64,000 bases of DNA from Filobasidium wieringae (Eukaryota > Basidiomycota > Tremellomycetes > Filobasidiales > Filobasidiaceae): NCBI GenBank assembly GCA_001600055.1, contig BCIV01000008.1:744001-808000 (forward strand). Direction: 5' to 3'. A program made the position numbers and the translations under genes. Position 1 is the first letter of the stretch, and every line of letters begins with the position of its first letter. The notes under the pieces were generated by a model that worked only from the letters and a program-made list of their open reading frames with translations, made no database searches and was not told the DNA's origin. Shown here piece by piece: positions 13,001 to 23,874 of the stretch.

Positions 13001-14322
13001 ACTTTGATCGTTCAAGGTCCTTTCCAGCTCAAACTCCAGATCCGAAACGGCATCGATCCCCATGGTAACAGGAGGTGGGTCTGATCGAGCTTCGTACGTC
13101 GGTTCTCGCTCGAAATGGAGGCCGTCTGCTCCTAGAGCCTCAGGTAGATCGTCTAAGAACGATATACTGAGGTGAGATGAACCTCTTTCTAGATCGAGAA
13201 TGTTGGCTGCGACGATGTCAGCCATCTTGGTGATGCACTGCAAGAGTACCAGGTAGGTATATTAGATATGCCTTCTAACCTGAACAAGCTTGGAAACTCA
13301 CCTCCCGGTTGAAACAAGGCTGAATCTCGACCTGTCTCTGTAGATAAAGCTCCTTCGTGCTACTCTTGCTCCGCTTGTCCCACTTCTTCAAAATCTTTCT
13401 GAACCCTGTCGCATTGATATCGACAAACTGCTGCAACTTTCCAAGATCCTTTTCAAAAAGCCTCCATCCCTCCTCTAGGTTGGCCCATTCGGCACTCTTC
13501 TTTAGATCTCCTCCCACAATCCCTTGAGTCATATCGTCTATATCGCTTGTACCTGTCGAGGAAGCTCGACCGAGGTGGACCAGCAATCGCTTTCGGTTGT
13601 TGAGCAGAGTCAATATTCGAAGTCTCAAATCCCGTTCTTTCGTCAGGTAGAACGCATTGATCTATATGGAAAACACTAAGAGACAGACCGAGCTGAAGGA
13701 AAAAGTATGTACTCACCTTTTCCAATTCTCTCCCAAGTTTGAAGAAGAAAACGGCTCTATGAGCTTTGAAACTCTCATCTCGTTCAGTCCCTCTTCCCCG
13801 ATTCAACCCGTCCCCACCGCTCGGTACGTTCTCGCCAGGAGCAGGAGGTTCCGCACCCGGAGGTAGAGGTTCCAGATCTATCGTCTGCACCGCCGCATCT
13901 AAGCTCAATTCTCCAGGTAGGATAGGATTTTGCGCATCTAGTGTTGGGGTAAGGATAGGTGGACTGGCAGATATCTGATCCGAAGTATGAGGGTCTAAGA
14001 GAGTCGAGGTATTGACATCGGAAGAGGAGGCAGTGGAACGGAAGGAGGAGGGTCTTATTCCGACTGCGAGTAAGGACGCTTCCGAAGCTGGTCTATGTGA
14101 TGCCAACGAGTTGATGATCTAAGGTTGGTTTGCACGTCAGCGATGAGCTGAGCTTGAATACGGAAGGGTAGACTTGCCTTCTTCAAGAACTTGTAATCGA
14201 GATAGTAGTTTCCCCATCCAGGAATCTGCCTAGCTTGAATAGTCTTTCCAAACTACCTCGAAGCGCCGTGCATTAGTCAAAGGCCAATTTGATCGTCAGG
14301 ATGAAAAGCATCTCACCTTCAT
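10028..14322 (-). CDS. PHO81: PHO81-type SPX/ankyrin/GDPD phosphate regulator
   Basis: Phosphate-pathway sensor that restrains the Pho80-Pho85 cyclin/CDK when inorganic phosphate is scarce. Exons in transcript order: 14317-14322, 14178-14252, 13717-14118, 13302-13661, 12167-13237, 11891-12102, 11807-11828, 10837-11748, 10316-10768, 10111-10247, 10028-10049; 1223 aa. The SPX domain starts at MKFGKTIQARQIPGWGNYY and continues after a ~100-residue Ser/Pro-rich insert (ELEKINAFYLTKERDLR). Ankyrin repeats run from about 420 to 700 (GRSPLHESCISG, GRAPLHYAAMHGH, WTPLHHACVGG). The C-terminal part resembles the degenerate glycerophosphodiesterase-like domain of Pho81. The first coding exon is only ATG AAG. 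The second intron starts with GC. The last 7 codons depend on acceptor choice. Confidence 0.88.
14119..14177 (-). other. GC-AG intron in PHO81
   Basis: On the minus strand the exon ends AAGAAG and the intron begins GCAAGT, matching the donor consensus except for C at position 2. It ends CCTTAG. The join puts the conserved SPX sequence DYKFLKK in frame with IINSLASH, and no GT donor nearby gives that join. Confidence 0.75.
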
Positions 14323-15089
14323 CCTGTATCACACTGCAGTATGCGAGTCCGGGATGACAACGATTACAGTCGGGATTCGTTGATGAACCGTTTTATGACA
14401 ATGTCGCACGATCAAGACGATTATTATTCAGTCCGTAGATTACTAGGTCGAACTATAGAAACAGAGTTGACAACTATCGCATCGACTTTTCGTTGTTACT
14501 TCTGGCCAGTGTGTTGAGGATTATTGACGAGTGCGCATGTGGGTCTTGAGTCTGTTCGAGTTGTAACCGGTGGAATGTGTTGTAATTTAGACCAAGGTCG
14601 TTTACCAAACCGATCATCGCTCAGTTCCGTTCCTCCATCTCACGCACGTTCTACAAGCTCTGAGCACTCAGGCCCGAGCAATCAGGCGGGGCCCCTCACC
14701 GCCATTACACGGTTCGACCGACGGACCACGGAGAATACACGGAATGTGAACAGATTCCGCCTGCGACTACGGCTGGCCTGCATGTTCACCGTAAAATAGC
14801 TGAGTCGCTTGGAGGAGAACATCGGTCAAGCCTCGTTGTCTCGTCCTCTGGATCAAGCCAGGAAAGAATGCTGTATCGCGGCGAGTAAAAGCACTACAAC
14901 CCTGTCCACCAGGAATCTGAGAGCCTGGTCTGACAAAGACACCGTAGACATGCGACAAGATGTGGGTTAAGCGGACCAGACCCGCGCACTTCGAAGTATA
15001 TAAATGTTTATATCTAAAAGGGATGATGCTGCGTGAAATCTACAAGTGACCGGAAATCCAAGAAGGGGCACAAAAACCGTCTATTAATT
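14323..15089. other. Intergenic region between PHO81 start and UGD1 3' end
   Basis: About 770 bp containing the PHO81 promoter and the UGD1 3' end. Short open frames on both strands show no recognisable domain. A CACGTT hexamer occurs near 14645-14652, which could be a weak basic-helix-loop-helix (Pho4-type) site, but a single hexamer is not evidence. No RNA gene or repeat seen. Confidence 0.4.
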
Positions 15090-16916
15090 CTAAGCACGGT
15101 CTCCGCTACCGATGGCGACGACCTTGAAACCGATCTGCTTGAGCTGGTCCTTGTCGATGATGTTACGTCCATCGAAGAGGAAGGCACTGTATTGATATGA
15201 AACGAGGAATGAGTCGACATGAATGAGACGATGGTAACGAGTCAAGGACGACTTACGGCTTGTTCATGGTTCCGTAAATGGAAGTCCAGTCCAAATCCCT
15301 GAACTCCTTCCACTCGGTGACTACTACGATAGCATCAGCACCGGTACAAGCCTCCAAAGCGGACTTGGAAACGGTGACGGCCTTCTTGATGGGCTCGGCA
15401 GGCTTGGAACCGTAGTCGGTCAAGTCGAGCATGATCTGGGACTCCTGGACCTCGGGGTCGTAAACGGAAACCCTGGCACGCTCGGACAAGAAGTGGTTGA
15501 TGAGGTCGATGGCGGGGGACTCTCGGGTGTCACCGGTATCGGCCTTGAAGGCGAATCCGAGGACGGCGATCTTCTTTCCGGTGATGGTGTTGAAGAGAGT
15601 GTCGACGACCTTCTTGGCGAACCTGTCCTTCTGGTAGTTGTTGGCCTCGATAACGGCGTACCAGTATCGGGCAACCTCCTCGAGGTTCAAGGATCGAGCA
15701 AGGTAGACCAAGTTGAGGATATCCTTCTGGAAACAAGATCCTCCGAATCCGACGGAAGCCTTCAAGAACTTGGATCCCATTCGGGTGTCCTTTCCGACAG
15801 CGTGAGCGACCTCGTCAATGTTGGCACCAGTGGCCTCACAGATGGCGGAAAGCATGTTGACGGAAGAGATTCGCTGAAAAAAGCACGCGAAACAGGCCAA
15901 AACGTCAGCTACACTGCTATGCGGTGATCAATCGTATTTCGAATGCTCACCTGGGCCAACATGGCGTTAGCAGCCAACTTGGACAACTCGGAACTCCACA
16001 ATCCAACGGTCAAGATCCTCTCGGTAGGGATCCAGTTGGAGTAGACGTTCTTCAAAGATTCACAGGCGGAGAGACCCTCGGCGGTCTGGAGGGAACCGAT
16101 AAGGACCCTATCAGGGGCGAAAAGGTCGGAGATGGCGGTACCCTCGGCCAAGAACTCGGGGTTGGAGAGGATGTCGAATCGACAACCGGGCTTGGCGTTG
16201 GCCTCGAGGATGGTCCTCATGGACCTGATGGAGAGGGAAATCGCACAAATCAGCTGGTATTCCAGCATGCGAAAAGCGAGTTATAGTTGACTCACTCGGC
16301 AGTCCTGCAGGGAACGGTCGACTTCTCGACGACGATCTTGGAGGAAGTAGAAACCTCGGCGATCCTTCGGGTAGCGAGCTCGATGTAGTTCAAGTCAGCG
16401 GCGAAACCAGCACCGAGACCAGACTTCTTGGTAGGGGTGTTGACGGAGACAAAGATCAAGTCGGCCTCAGCGATACCCTTGTCAACTTCGGTGGAGAAGA
16501 ACAAGTTTCGGCCACGACATCCCTTGACGACGTCAACGAGACCGGGCTCGTAGATGGGGAGGTTAAAGTCGGGGTCGTTCCAGGCGTCGATACGGGCCTG
16601 GTTCAAGTCGACAATGGTGACCTGGATCTGAGGACACTTGAGAGCGCTGTGAAATAAAGGAATGATAAGAAACACGTGCGAGTCAAGAACCTAGGAATTG
16701 TGAGACTCACACAACAGCACAGGTGGGTCCACCGACGTAACTGTAGGATGGAAGAGTCGGTTAGTTTCGTCCTCTCATGGTCTGCCTCTGAGGGGGTCTT
16801 TATAGCCTTACCCAGCACCGATACAAACAATCTAAGAACGCGAACCAAGTCAGAATTTGCTCTCCTTTTCTCGTCAAGGCGCGAAAACTCACCTTCTTAA
16901 CTTCGACAGGAGCCAT
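15090..16916 (-). CDS. UGD1: UDP-glucose 6-dehydrogenase
   Basis: Oxidises UDP-glucose to UDP-glucuronate with two NAD+, supplying glucuronic acid and, after decarboxylation, xylose for wall and capsule polysaccharides. Exons 16893-16916, 16812-16831, 16711-16740, 16296-16646, 15951-16224, 15257-15873 and 15090-15186 give 470 aa, typical of the family. The Rossmann motif CIGAGYVGGPT is near residues 11-21 and is built from three tiny exons of 24, 20 and 30 nt. The catalytic cysteine lies in [10 protein letters not shown] (about residue 280), and [16 protein letters not shown] is the conserved C-terminal NAD/substrate segment. The start sits in CAAAATGG, the same context as the malate dehydrogenase start. 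Very strong codon bias suggests high expression. Confidence 0.96.
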
Positions 16917-17842
16917 TTTGTATATGTAGTGTTTTTAAAAGAAAGTGTTGAGTGTAAAGCTACGAAGTAGACTGTGAGATAAGGAATCAAGCGAGTCGAG
17001 AACGCAGGTACGGAATGTAGGTATCGATGGAGTGAGGGTTATATGGAATGTGCATTTTTTGTGAGATTGCCAGCGAGAAGGAGGAAGCGAAAATTAGGAT
17101 TGATGAAAGACACGATAGCGAGAAAAAGAGAAATCGATCAAAAACGATGATCAGTCAAAGGACTTGATCGGATGCTATAAAATGATAGTAAGGAGGCTTA
17201 CGAGTTGAGAAGTGATTTGAAGACGAGTAAAGCGGGTGGGTAGGTAAGAGAGGAGCGAGGTAGGTAAGGTGGTAAGAGGTGAATAGGTGAGTGAGTGGTA
17301 GGTAGAGGAGTTATTGGGGTCCGAGTGGTAGCTGAGGTAGATATGAGATCAAAAGGGCAGAGCCACCTGTTTCGATCAGAAACGATTTGGCTCGCTAGCT
17401 GGCAACAAAACAAGCACAGACCGCATCCGGCGCTCCCCGCCCCTGCCTCTCCTGCCTCGCTGCCGTGCCTGAAGCGCGCTCAGTCCGACCTTTGAGCTTG
17501 TTCCCACGCGACGCGTCTGTAAGCATGAACTTTGAATAGCCCGCTGGCCCCAATCGAGTCCGTACCGCAGACCCAGCGCTATAGAACCTGGCTCCGGGGA
17601 GGCAAACAGAGATTGCACCGGGAAATGAGACGAAGCGAGAGCGTTCGTCAAAGGATCTACGGAAGCTTAGCGTGTTTCATACCAGACGCGCCAGACGAAT
17701 CGATGTGAAGGTGCAGGTGGATCATATTCCATCAATCAAATTCAAAGTGTCTTACTGCGATAATGAACATCAAACATCGTGGACACTCAACACAGCCCAC
17801 TCAGGATCCACCTTCCATGCGCAGCCGACAGTACCAATCTAC
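16917..17842. other. UGD1 promoter and leader region
   Basis: Between the UGD1 start and the PMT2 stop. On the UGD1 strand, positions 17210-17340 form a C/T/A-rich tract with repeated CTACC, typical of promoters near transcription starts. A GTAAGC donor-like site around 17202 and CTCACAG around 16975 would frame a 5'-UTR intron of about 225 nt; this is inference. No coding region recognised. Confidence 0.4.
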
Positions 17843-20800
17843 CTAATCACCATCGTTATAGAGCTAGAAGAAAGCAACAAAAAGAGCCAAAAATCAGATT
17901 CCCCAAACACAAACAATAACAAGCGCGAACACGCTCTTCGGAAGCAACTCACATTCCATGTCTAAGATCCCCCCAAAGCAGAAACGGAGAATGAGCTACC
18001 GAAACATCTTATCTCTCCGGCCGAGAACTCACCTTCCTCCACTTCAGACCCCAATGTTCCGAGATCGGCCCCGCGATCCCGAAAGCGACTCCTCGGAACC
18101 ACATGAAACATAAGAAGACGCTACCCGCTAACACGCCGAACCAGATCCATCGAGCTCGATCGGAACGGCGAGGGGATTGGAAGATGAAGGTATCCAGTAG
18201 ATGACCCATCATAAGCACGGCAAACCAGAGAGTTGGCAACTGATTATAAGGCAAGTTAGCGTTTGCAGCGACTCTACAAAGAGGAACTGACTCACGTAAT
18301 GGTGCAAATATGTAACTCGACCCATGATCAAGAATGGCACTGAAAAGAGACAAGCAATGCTCAGAATCCTCGTTCTTCCTGGCTCAATACCGTCTGGCTT
18401 ACAGAAATGGGTCAACCATCCACCAAAAGCGAGCTTGTAAACGTAAAGCCAATCCTCCCATTCACCTATAGAGAACGAGAAAGATCAGTCGCAGTCATGA
18501 GGGCCAACCATATACCTCAACTCACCCTCTGCCCAATCCTTGTACTGCCTCTGCATCCTCATCATGTATACTCCCAACGTCAACACCCCAGCGAGCAAAG
18601 CCACAGCTCCTCCCCACCAGATCAACGGTGTCCCCAGTAGGTAATACTTGATCTGGTTATCCGCCCATCCGCACATCCTGAGACCGAGGTGCAGCATCGG
18701 CCAATCTAAAGGTTGCGAGGCAAGGATATCGTCCTTATCCGGATCAGGCACAAGCGCATTGTTGGAAGTCATCATGGCTACGTTCAAGTGCCAGAAATCT
18801 TTCCAGAAGGGAGACTTGTAGAGCTGAGCGTTACCGGAAGGAACTATCAATGACAGGTCATCAGCTCGGAAACTCGTGCAGCTCAGATAAAGGGTACACT
18901 CACGCTTATCGTTCCAATGACTTTCGATGTTCCACCAAGTATGCGCATCATTTGGCTCGTTCTGTTTCTCACAAGTCACCTCGATCTGTTTCCATCCCCA
19001 TTGAGGCAAGGGAACATTGGCAGCCTTGAGGTAACAACCCAAAATCTGATGCCTAAACCTCATTCTGGTGGTCAAGGCGTGAATTCTATCCACGTTCCTC
19101 TTCTTGCCTAGAAGCATGTCGTCCACTACTTCAACTACCCAGTGATCGTGGACATCCCCGACAGTGAGATTTCCATAGGCGGAGACTTCGTAGTTCTCCT
19201 TGGTCACCGGAGCGGCGACAGCGTGGGAATGAATGTTTCGGGTAGTAGGGACATGGACGATCCTGATGACGTCTCCGTCTTGCAAGAATTTGAGCTCCGA
19301 CTCCAGGTCCAGAGGTTTGTCACCCCAGGGAGGATAGATCCAGAAGTTGTTGTTTTCATCCTTGTAATGGTAGCAGGTGACTTGCTGTTGCAACGATCCG
19401 ACAGGATAAGTCTGAACGTGCGAGTGCAGCAGACCTCCACCGTAACCGTAATTCTTGAAAGTCAGCTTGGATCCATAGGCGACCTCGAGAGGAGACTGAG
19501 CGAAATCGTTTCCCTTTAGGTGAGCCTGGAATAGCGAACTCATTTGCGCATCGCCGGGTCCGCTCCGGTTCAGAATAAGGAAGTGAAGCTTAAACGACAT
19601 TGCGTAAACACAAAAAGGCACAATGATCAAGCAGAAACCTCTCGCAAGCCAATGTCGAACGTAGGTCGTCTAAGCAAATGAGTCATAGATCAGAGGTAAC
19701 TCATTCATCAGTAGACGCTATCAACCTACCTTGGGCATCTTGAGGTCTCCAAACTTGTTCCACAAGTCTTCCACAGTGTATAAGCCGACCAGGGCAGTCG
19801 CACCGAAAAGTCCGACCCATTTGACACTATGGTACGACTTATCAGCTACCTGACCAGATCCCACATCGAAGACGACACGTACCTGCAGACACAACCGATT
19901 TGGAAACCGGTGAACGCTAGCCATGCCCACCAATCATCGCCGAATGGACTGTACAGCGGTAAGTCTTAGTCATCAGATACACCTCGTTAAGGCTTCAATT
20001 ATTAGGCTTACTCATGTCTCTCGTTATGGAACTTGACGAGACCAAGAATGGTAGAAAAGGTGAAGAACAAGAGCATCGAGTCGAGCAAGATGAACCTGGA
20101 GATGCACAGCCAACCGACATCTAATAACACATGCCGATCAGTCCACTTTTCCAAGGTCGAGCGACGAGCCGCTCACCTAGTAACACGCAAAGTGTAACGA
20201 AATGTCTAGATTGCCGAGTCCAACCCAATTCTCCCGCAGTACACCAGGCGATAGGGACCATACCGACACCGAACATGGCCAGCAAAACTCTCATAGCCGT
20301 ATAGGGCACATCTGCGGGATATTCCGTTCCACTTTTGAATTCAAAACCTCCGTTGTATCCGCTCAAGAGACCTGCAAGACCAACAAGCATTTTTCCTAGA
20401 GGTGGATGAACGTCGAAGTAGAAATCTCGGTTGATATAATGCGATCCGAATTTCCCGAAATGTGCCTCGTCCCAGACGACGTAGTTTGCTCGGCCGATCC
20501 TGTATAGCCGAGTAAACAAGGCTAAGACAGTGTAAATAAGAGTGAAGAACCATTCTTCGTTTTGTATTATCCATGCAGGGATGGAGTCGGGTTTGCGAGA
20601 GGTGATGAGTGGAATTCCTCGCCTTCCTCCTGTTCGGGGACCAACCCCGAATCCTTTAGACCCAAAGATTTTGCCTTGTTCGTCCTGGACCGAACGTTCG
20701 TTAAGAGGTTCCTTTTCGTTGAAGTCGAACTGATGCTCTTCCGTCGCAGATCCAGGTGAAGCATTCCCCATCCTTCTCCTCGTGGTCTCCTGCCCTAAGC

Positions 20801-21164
20801 TTGCGCTTGAGCGCATATCGAAGTCGTTTCCCTGCATCGGTGACCTCGCTCTGTTGTTTCCTTTTCCTTGATGATAAAGGGGTAACGCAAGACCTTCGCT
20901 TCCTGTTCCTCTCCTGTAATTATTCTCGTCCTGTTCGTCGTAATAGCTCTCGTCCAAATCGTTTCCTGCGTAGGAACGGTATCTCTTCTCCCTCTCCCTC
21001 TCTTCAAGATCTATCGATCCCGAATAGTTGTCGTCTGATGAAAAGGAATGAGGTAAAGATCGTGGAGGTGAATCAGTCACTGCTGATAGGTCCTGTGCTG
21101 GATGAAAGGCGATGTTGGAAGCGGAATTATGATGCGAGCTTTCGTGACGTAAAGATCTTTTCAT
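17843..21164 (-). CDS. PMT2: Protein O-mannosyltransferase, PMT2 class
   Basis: ER membrane enzyme that moves mannose from dolichol-phosphate mannose to Ser/Thr of secretory proteins, usually as a PMT1-PMT2 heterodimer. Exons in order: 20177-21164, 20012-20120, 19883-19948, 19730-19826, 18904-19669, 18526-18843, 18403-18465, 18296-18339, 18033-18239, 17953-17961, 17843-17863; 895 aa. Family marks are VVWDEAHFGKFGSHYINRDF and DVHPPLGKM in the first lumenal loop, GDAQMSSLFQAHLKGN and MIR-domain segments such as LLHSHVQTYP, and many hydrophobic helices. GDAQMSSLFQ points to PMT2 rather than PMT1 or PMT4. The ~180-residue polar N-terminal extension is long for the family. The chosen ATG is the first in frame; a further upstream exon is possible. 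One coding exon is only 9 nt. Confidence 0.9.
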
Positions 21165-21722
21165 TGAGCGAGTCGATTTGTGCTTTTCGGAGTGTGGTTT
21201 GGCTAGAAAGTCGTTACTTCGTTTCTGAAATGAAGCCTTGTATGGTAGATTGCTCGTTCCGCAGCTAGTTGAATGGCATGTCGTTCCCAAGTCGAGCTAC
21301 CTGCAGATTCAGTTGCGTCAGGTTTAAGTCCTAGCGTTTGAATGCAAGAGACTTACCTGTCAGCTGGTGGATGAAAGGGTATAATAGAAACGATCGACCT
21401 CTACGCAGGGAAGGAGAGTAGCTATTCTAGCCAGCGGTATTCCTTTGCTCACTACTTGTGATCAGCGGTTAGCACGGCTGTGCGTGACGAAGCTGAAGCG
21501 TGGACACCAGACGGTATTTACACGTATGATTACTAGAACTACGTGTACATGTTTGATAAGCCTTGGACTTTCTTCTCGAGTTATGTTCTTTGTCAATGAC
21601 CAAGACTCCTTGAACGATACGAGGCTTTACATCCCGTGCTCTATACAACCCAAAACACGGTCAGACGTATCATAGTCGGCTTATCAGAAACTTCTCGAAG
21701 CAACACTCAAGGAATTACCAAC
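21165..21722. other. Divergent promoter region PMT2/TIF35
   Basis: About 560 bp between the divergent PMT2 and TIF35 starts. The PMT2-side reading frame stays open without an ATG up to about 21290, so the true PMT2 5' end could lie further into this region. No other feature recognised. Confidence 0.45.
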
Positions 21723-23061
21723 ATGCCTGTCGCCGACCCAATTGCTGAGTGAGCAAGAAGTTTAAAGTAATCGACGTGAAAACAAGGCAACTAATAGGAA
21801 TTATGTGAATCCCAGTGCACCCAAGACCAACTGGGCTGATGATGATGTTGAGGAGGACCGTGAGTTGCTATTTGTCCCAACGCCTGTAGACTGATGATAA
21901 CTGAACAACTCTTTCTTCCTAATCAAACAGGACCAGCCCTTCCCGCCCCTACCGAGGTCAACAACCCAGATGGAACCATCACTATCACCGAATACCGATA
22001 CAACGAGGATGGAAAGAAGGTCAAGATTACCCGAAAAGTGAAGAGGAGGACGCAAGTAAGAGAAGTCAGTCATGCGGTTGCAGAGAGGAAGCACTGGGCC
22101 AAGTGAGTCAGCTTCCAAAGTGGATTGGTGTCGAGGTCGAAAGGAAGAATGCTAAGCCTCGTGCTCGCTCTGTAGATTCGGAGCTGAGAAGGGCAAGCCT
22201 TCGGGTCCTGATAGGGCTACCACGACTGTCGGTGAGGACATGAACTTCAAGATCAGCGTAGGAAACACCAAGGTTCGTGTCTACCCCTTCTCAAGCATCT
22301 TCGATTTGCTGCAGCATGCTGACATGCCCGTCCTTTCGTCGATTCCATTCGAAAGGCCGAACCAGAGCAGGACGACAACGCTAAACTCAAGGCTCAACTC
22401 GGAACGAAGAAGATCGCGTGTCGTATCTGTAAAGGAGAGCATTTCACCTCGAAATGTCCTCTCAGGGGAACCGTCGAGGGAGCTGGTTTGGGCGATATCA
22501 TCGGAGGTGGAGAGGGTGCTGGGCTTATGGATGAGAGCCCTACCCCCGCAGAGGCTACTGCTGGATCTACCATCAACGGGAAATACGTTCCTCCGTGAGT
22601 AAACCCCTTAGATACTGATGTTTGGTCTGAAATGATTCTGATTTGATTCATCTTGATTCGAAATTTACAGTTCTATGCGTGCCGGAGCTTCTCGACCTGC
22701 TGGAGAATCCATGTTCAACCGTAACCGAGACGACCTTCCAACCATCCGTATTACCTCGCTTTCTACCGATGCGGACGAGGATGACCTCCGTCGATTGTTC
22801 GACCGATTCGGAAGGATCGTCAGGGCGAACGTTGTCAGGGATCGTGATACCCAGGAAAGCAAGGGATTCGCTTTCGTCTCGTTCGATGACCGATCATCAG
22901 GAGAGAAGGCTATCCAGGCTATGGATGGACGAGGTAATTCGACGAATCGATTGGCTTACACGTGATCAGAGCGCTGATACTGTACGTCTTTATTAGGATA
23001 CGACAACCTCATCCTGTCTGTCAGCTGGTCTCTGCCCCGAGAACCTCGTCCTCAGCAGTAA
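21723..23061 (+). CDS. TIF35: Translation initiation factor eIF3 subunit G
   Basis: RNA-binding subunit of eIF3 that helps scanning and reinitiation on the 40S ribosome. Exons 21723-21748, 21798-21859, 21931-22102, 22176-22272, 22356-22594, 22671-22933 and 22997-23061 give 307 aa, normal for eIF3g. The N-terminal part has the conserved [10 protein letters not shown] stretch. A CCHC zinc knuckle follows ([13 protein letters not shown]). The C-terminal third is an RRM with RNP2-like IRITSLS and RNP1-like KGFAFVSF. The last exon finishes the RRM ([14 protein letters not shown]) and the protein ends a few residues later. Divergent from PMT2, and 0.8 kb upstream of malate dehydrogenase. Confidence 0.95.
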
Positions 23062-23874
23062 ACACTGTAAAGGCCAAGGTAAACTCGACACGTTCATAAG
23101 CGGTATCCGGTATACGACCGGAACTCGATCTTATGGAACTCGTTCCGTTACAGATGTTTGTGCTCGCTTCTCGCTCTGTTTCTGAGCGGATTGTATCATT
23201 TGGTAGTATGCACGAGGGATAATCATGATTGATCGGAGCGTTTTCGTCAGAGCGAATATCTATGTCCCGCAGCCGTTGAGCAGATTTTGCCCATGTTGAG
23301 GAGGTGGAGAAATCGTTATTTATCGTCTAAGGCAACTAAGCTCAACATCGCGATGACTTTTGCGTGATGTCGATTCGGCTCAAGCTTGTCATATGACTAT
23401 TTCGAATCCTCGGTGCTCGGCCGATAGCGGTTTTATCGAATTTATCGCGCGAGATCGGGGTCAGGTGAGCCCCCATGATCCGTTCAAGGAGATGAGCTGA
23501 GGTATATAAGCTTCGGGAGTGAACGGAGGTCCCATATGGCTATCCGAGTGAGGAGCACCAACCTATACCCCAGGACTGAGGCCTGATACCTTGAATTTGT
23601 AACGAGTAATCCCTGTCTTCTAGGTGAGTAATTGCTTGACCACTACTACTGTACGGTGTATAGCCGGAGCCGCGACTGATCATGAGATTTACTTCCGCGC
23701 TTCGGTCGGTGTTGTTGGCTGTCCACCGCATTCCTCGCTGTTCCCCACACGCTCATCCTCCCTTTCTACCAAATACGACAATCGGTCACTCTGCATCAAT
23801 AGTAGTTCGAAATTCCACACACAAACCTATTCTCAACCCTTACCTTACCCAAATAAACTCTATATACATACAAA
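23062..23874. other. Malate dehydrogenase promoter region
   Basis: About 810 bp. TATATAAG at 23503-23510 is a good TATA candidate, about 370 bp upstream of the ATG. A GTGAGTA donor-like site at 23624 downstream of it would allow a 5'-UTR intron. No coding region recognised. Confidence 0.45.

Noticed and set aside
15493..16286. Long plus-strand open frames opposite UGD1
   Set aside because: They lie antisense to strongly codon-biased UGD1 exons, cross its introns, and encode low-complexity Gly/Val/Asp-rich sequence. They are shadows of the real gene.
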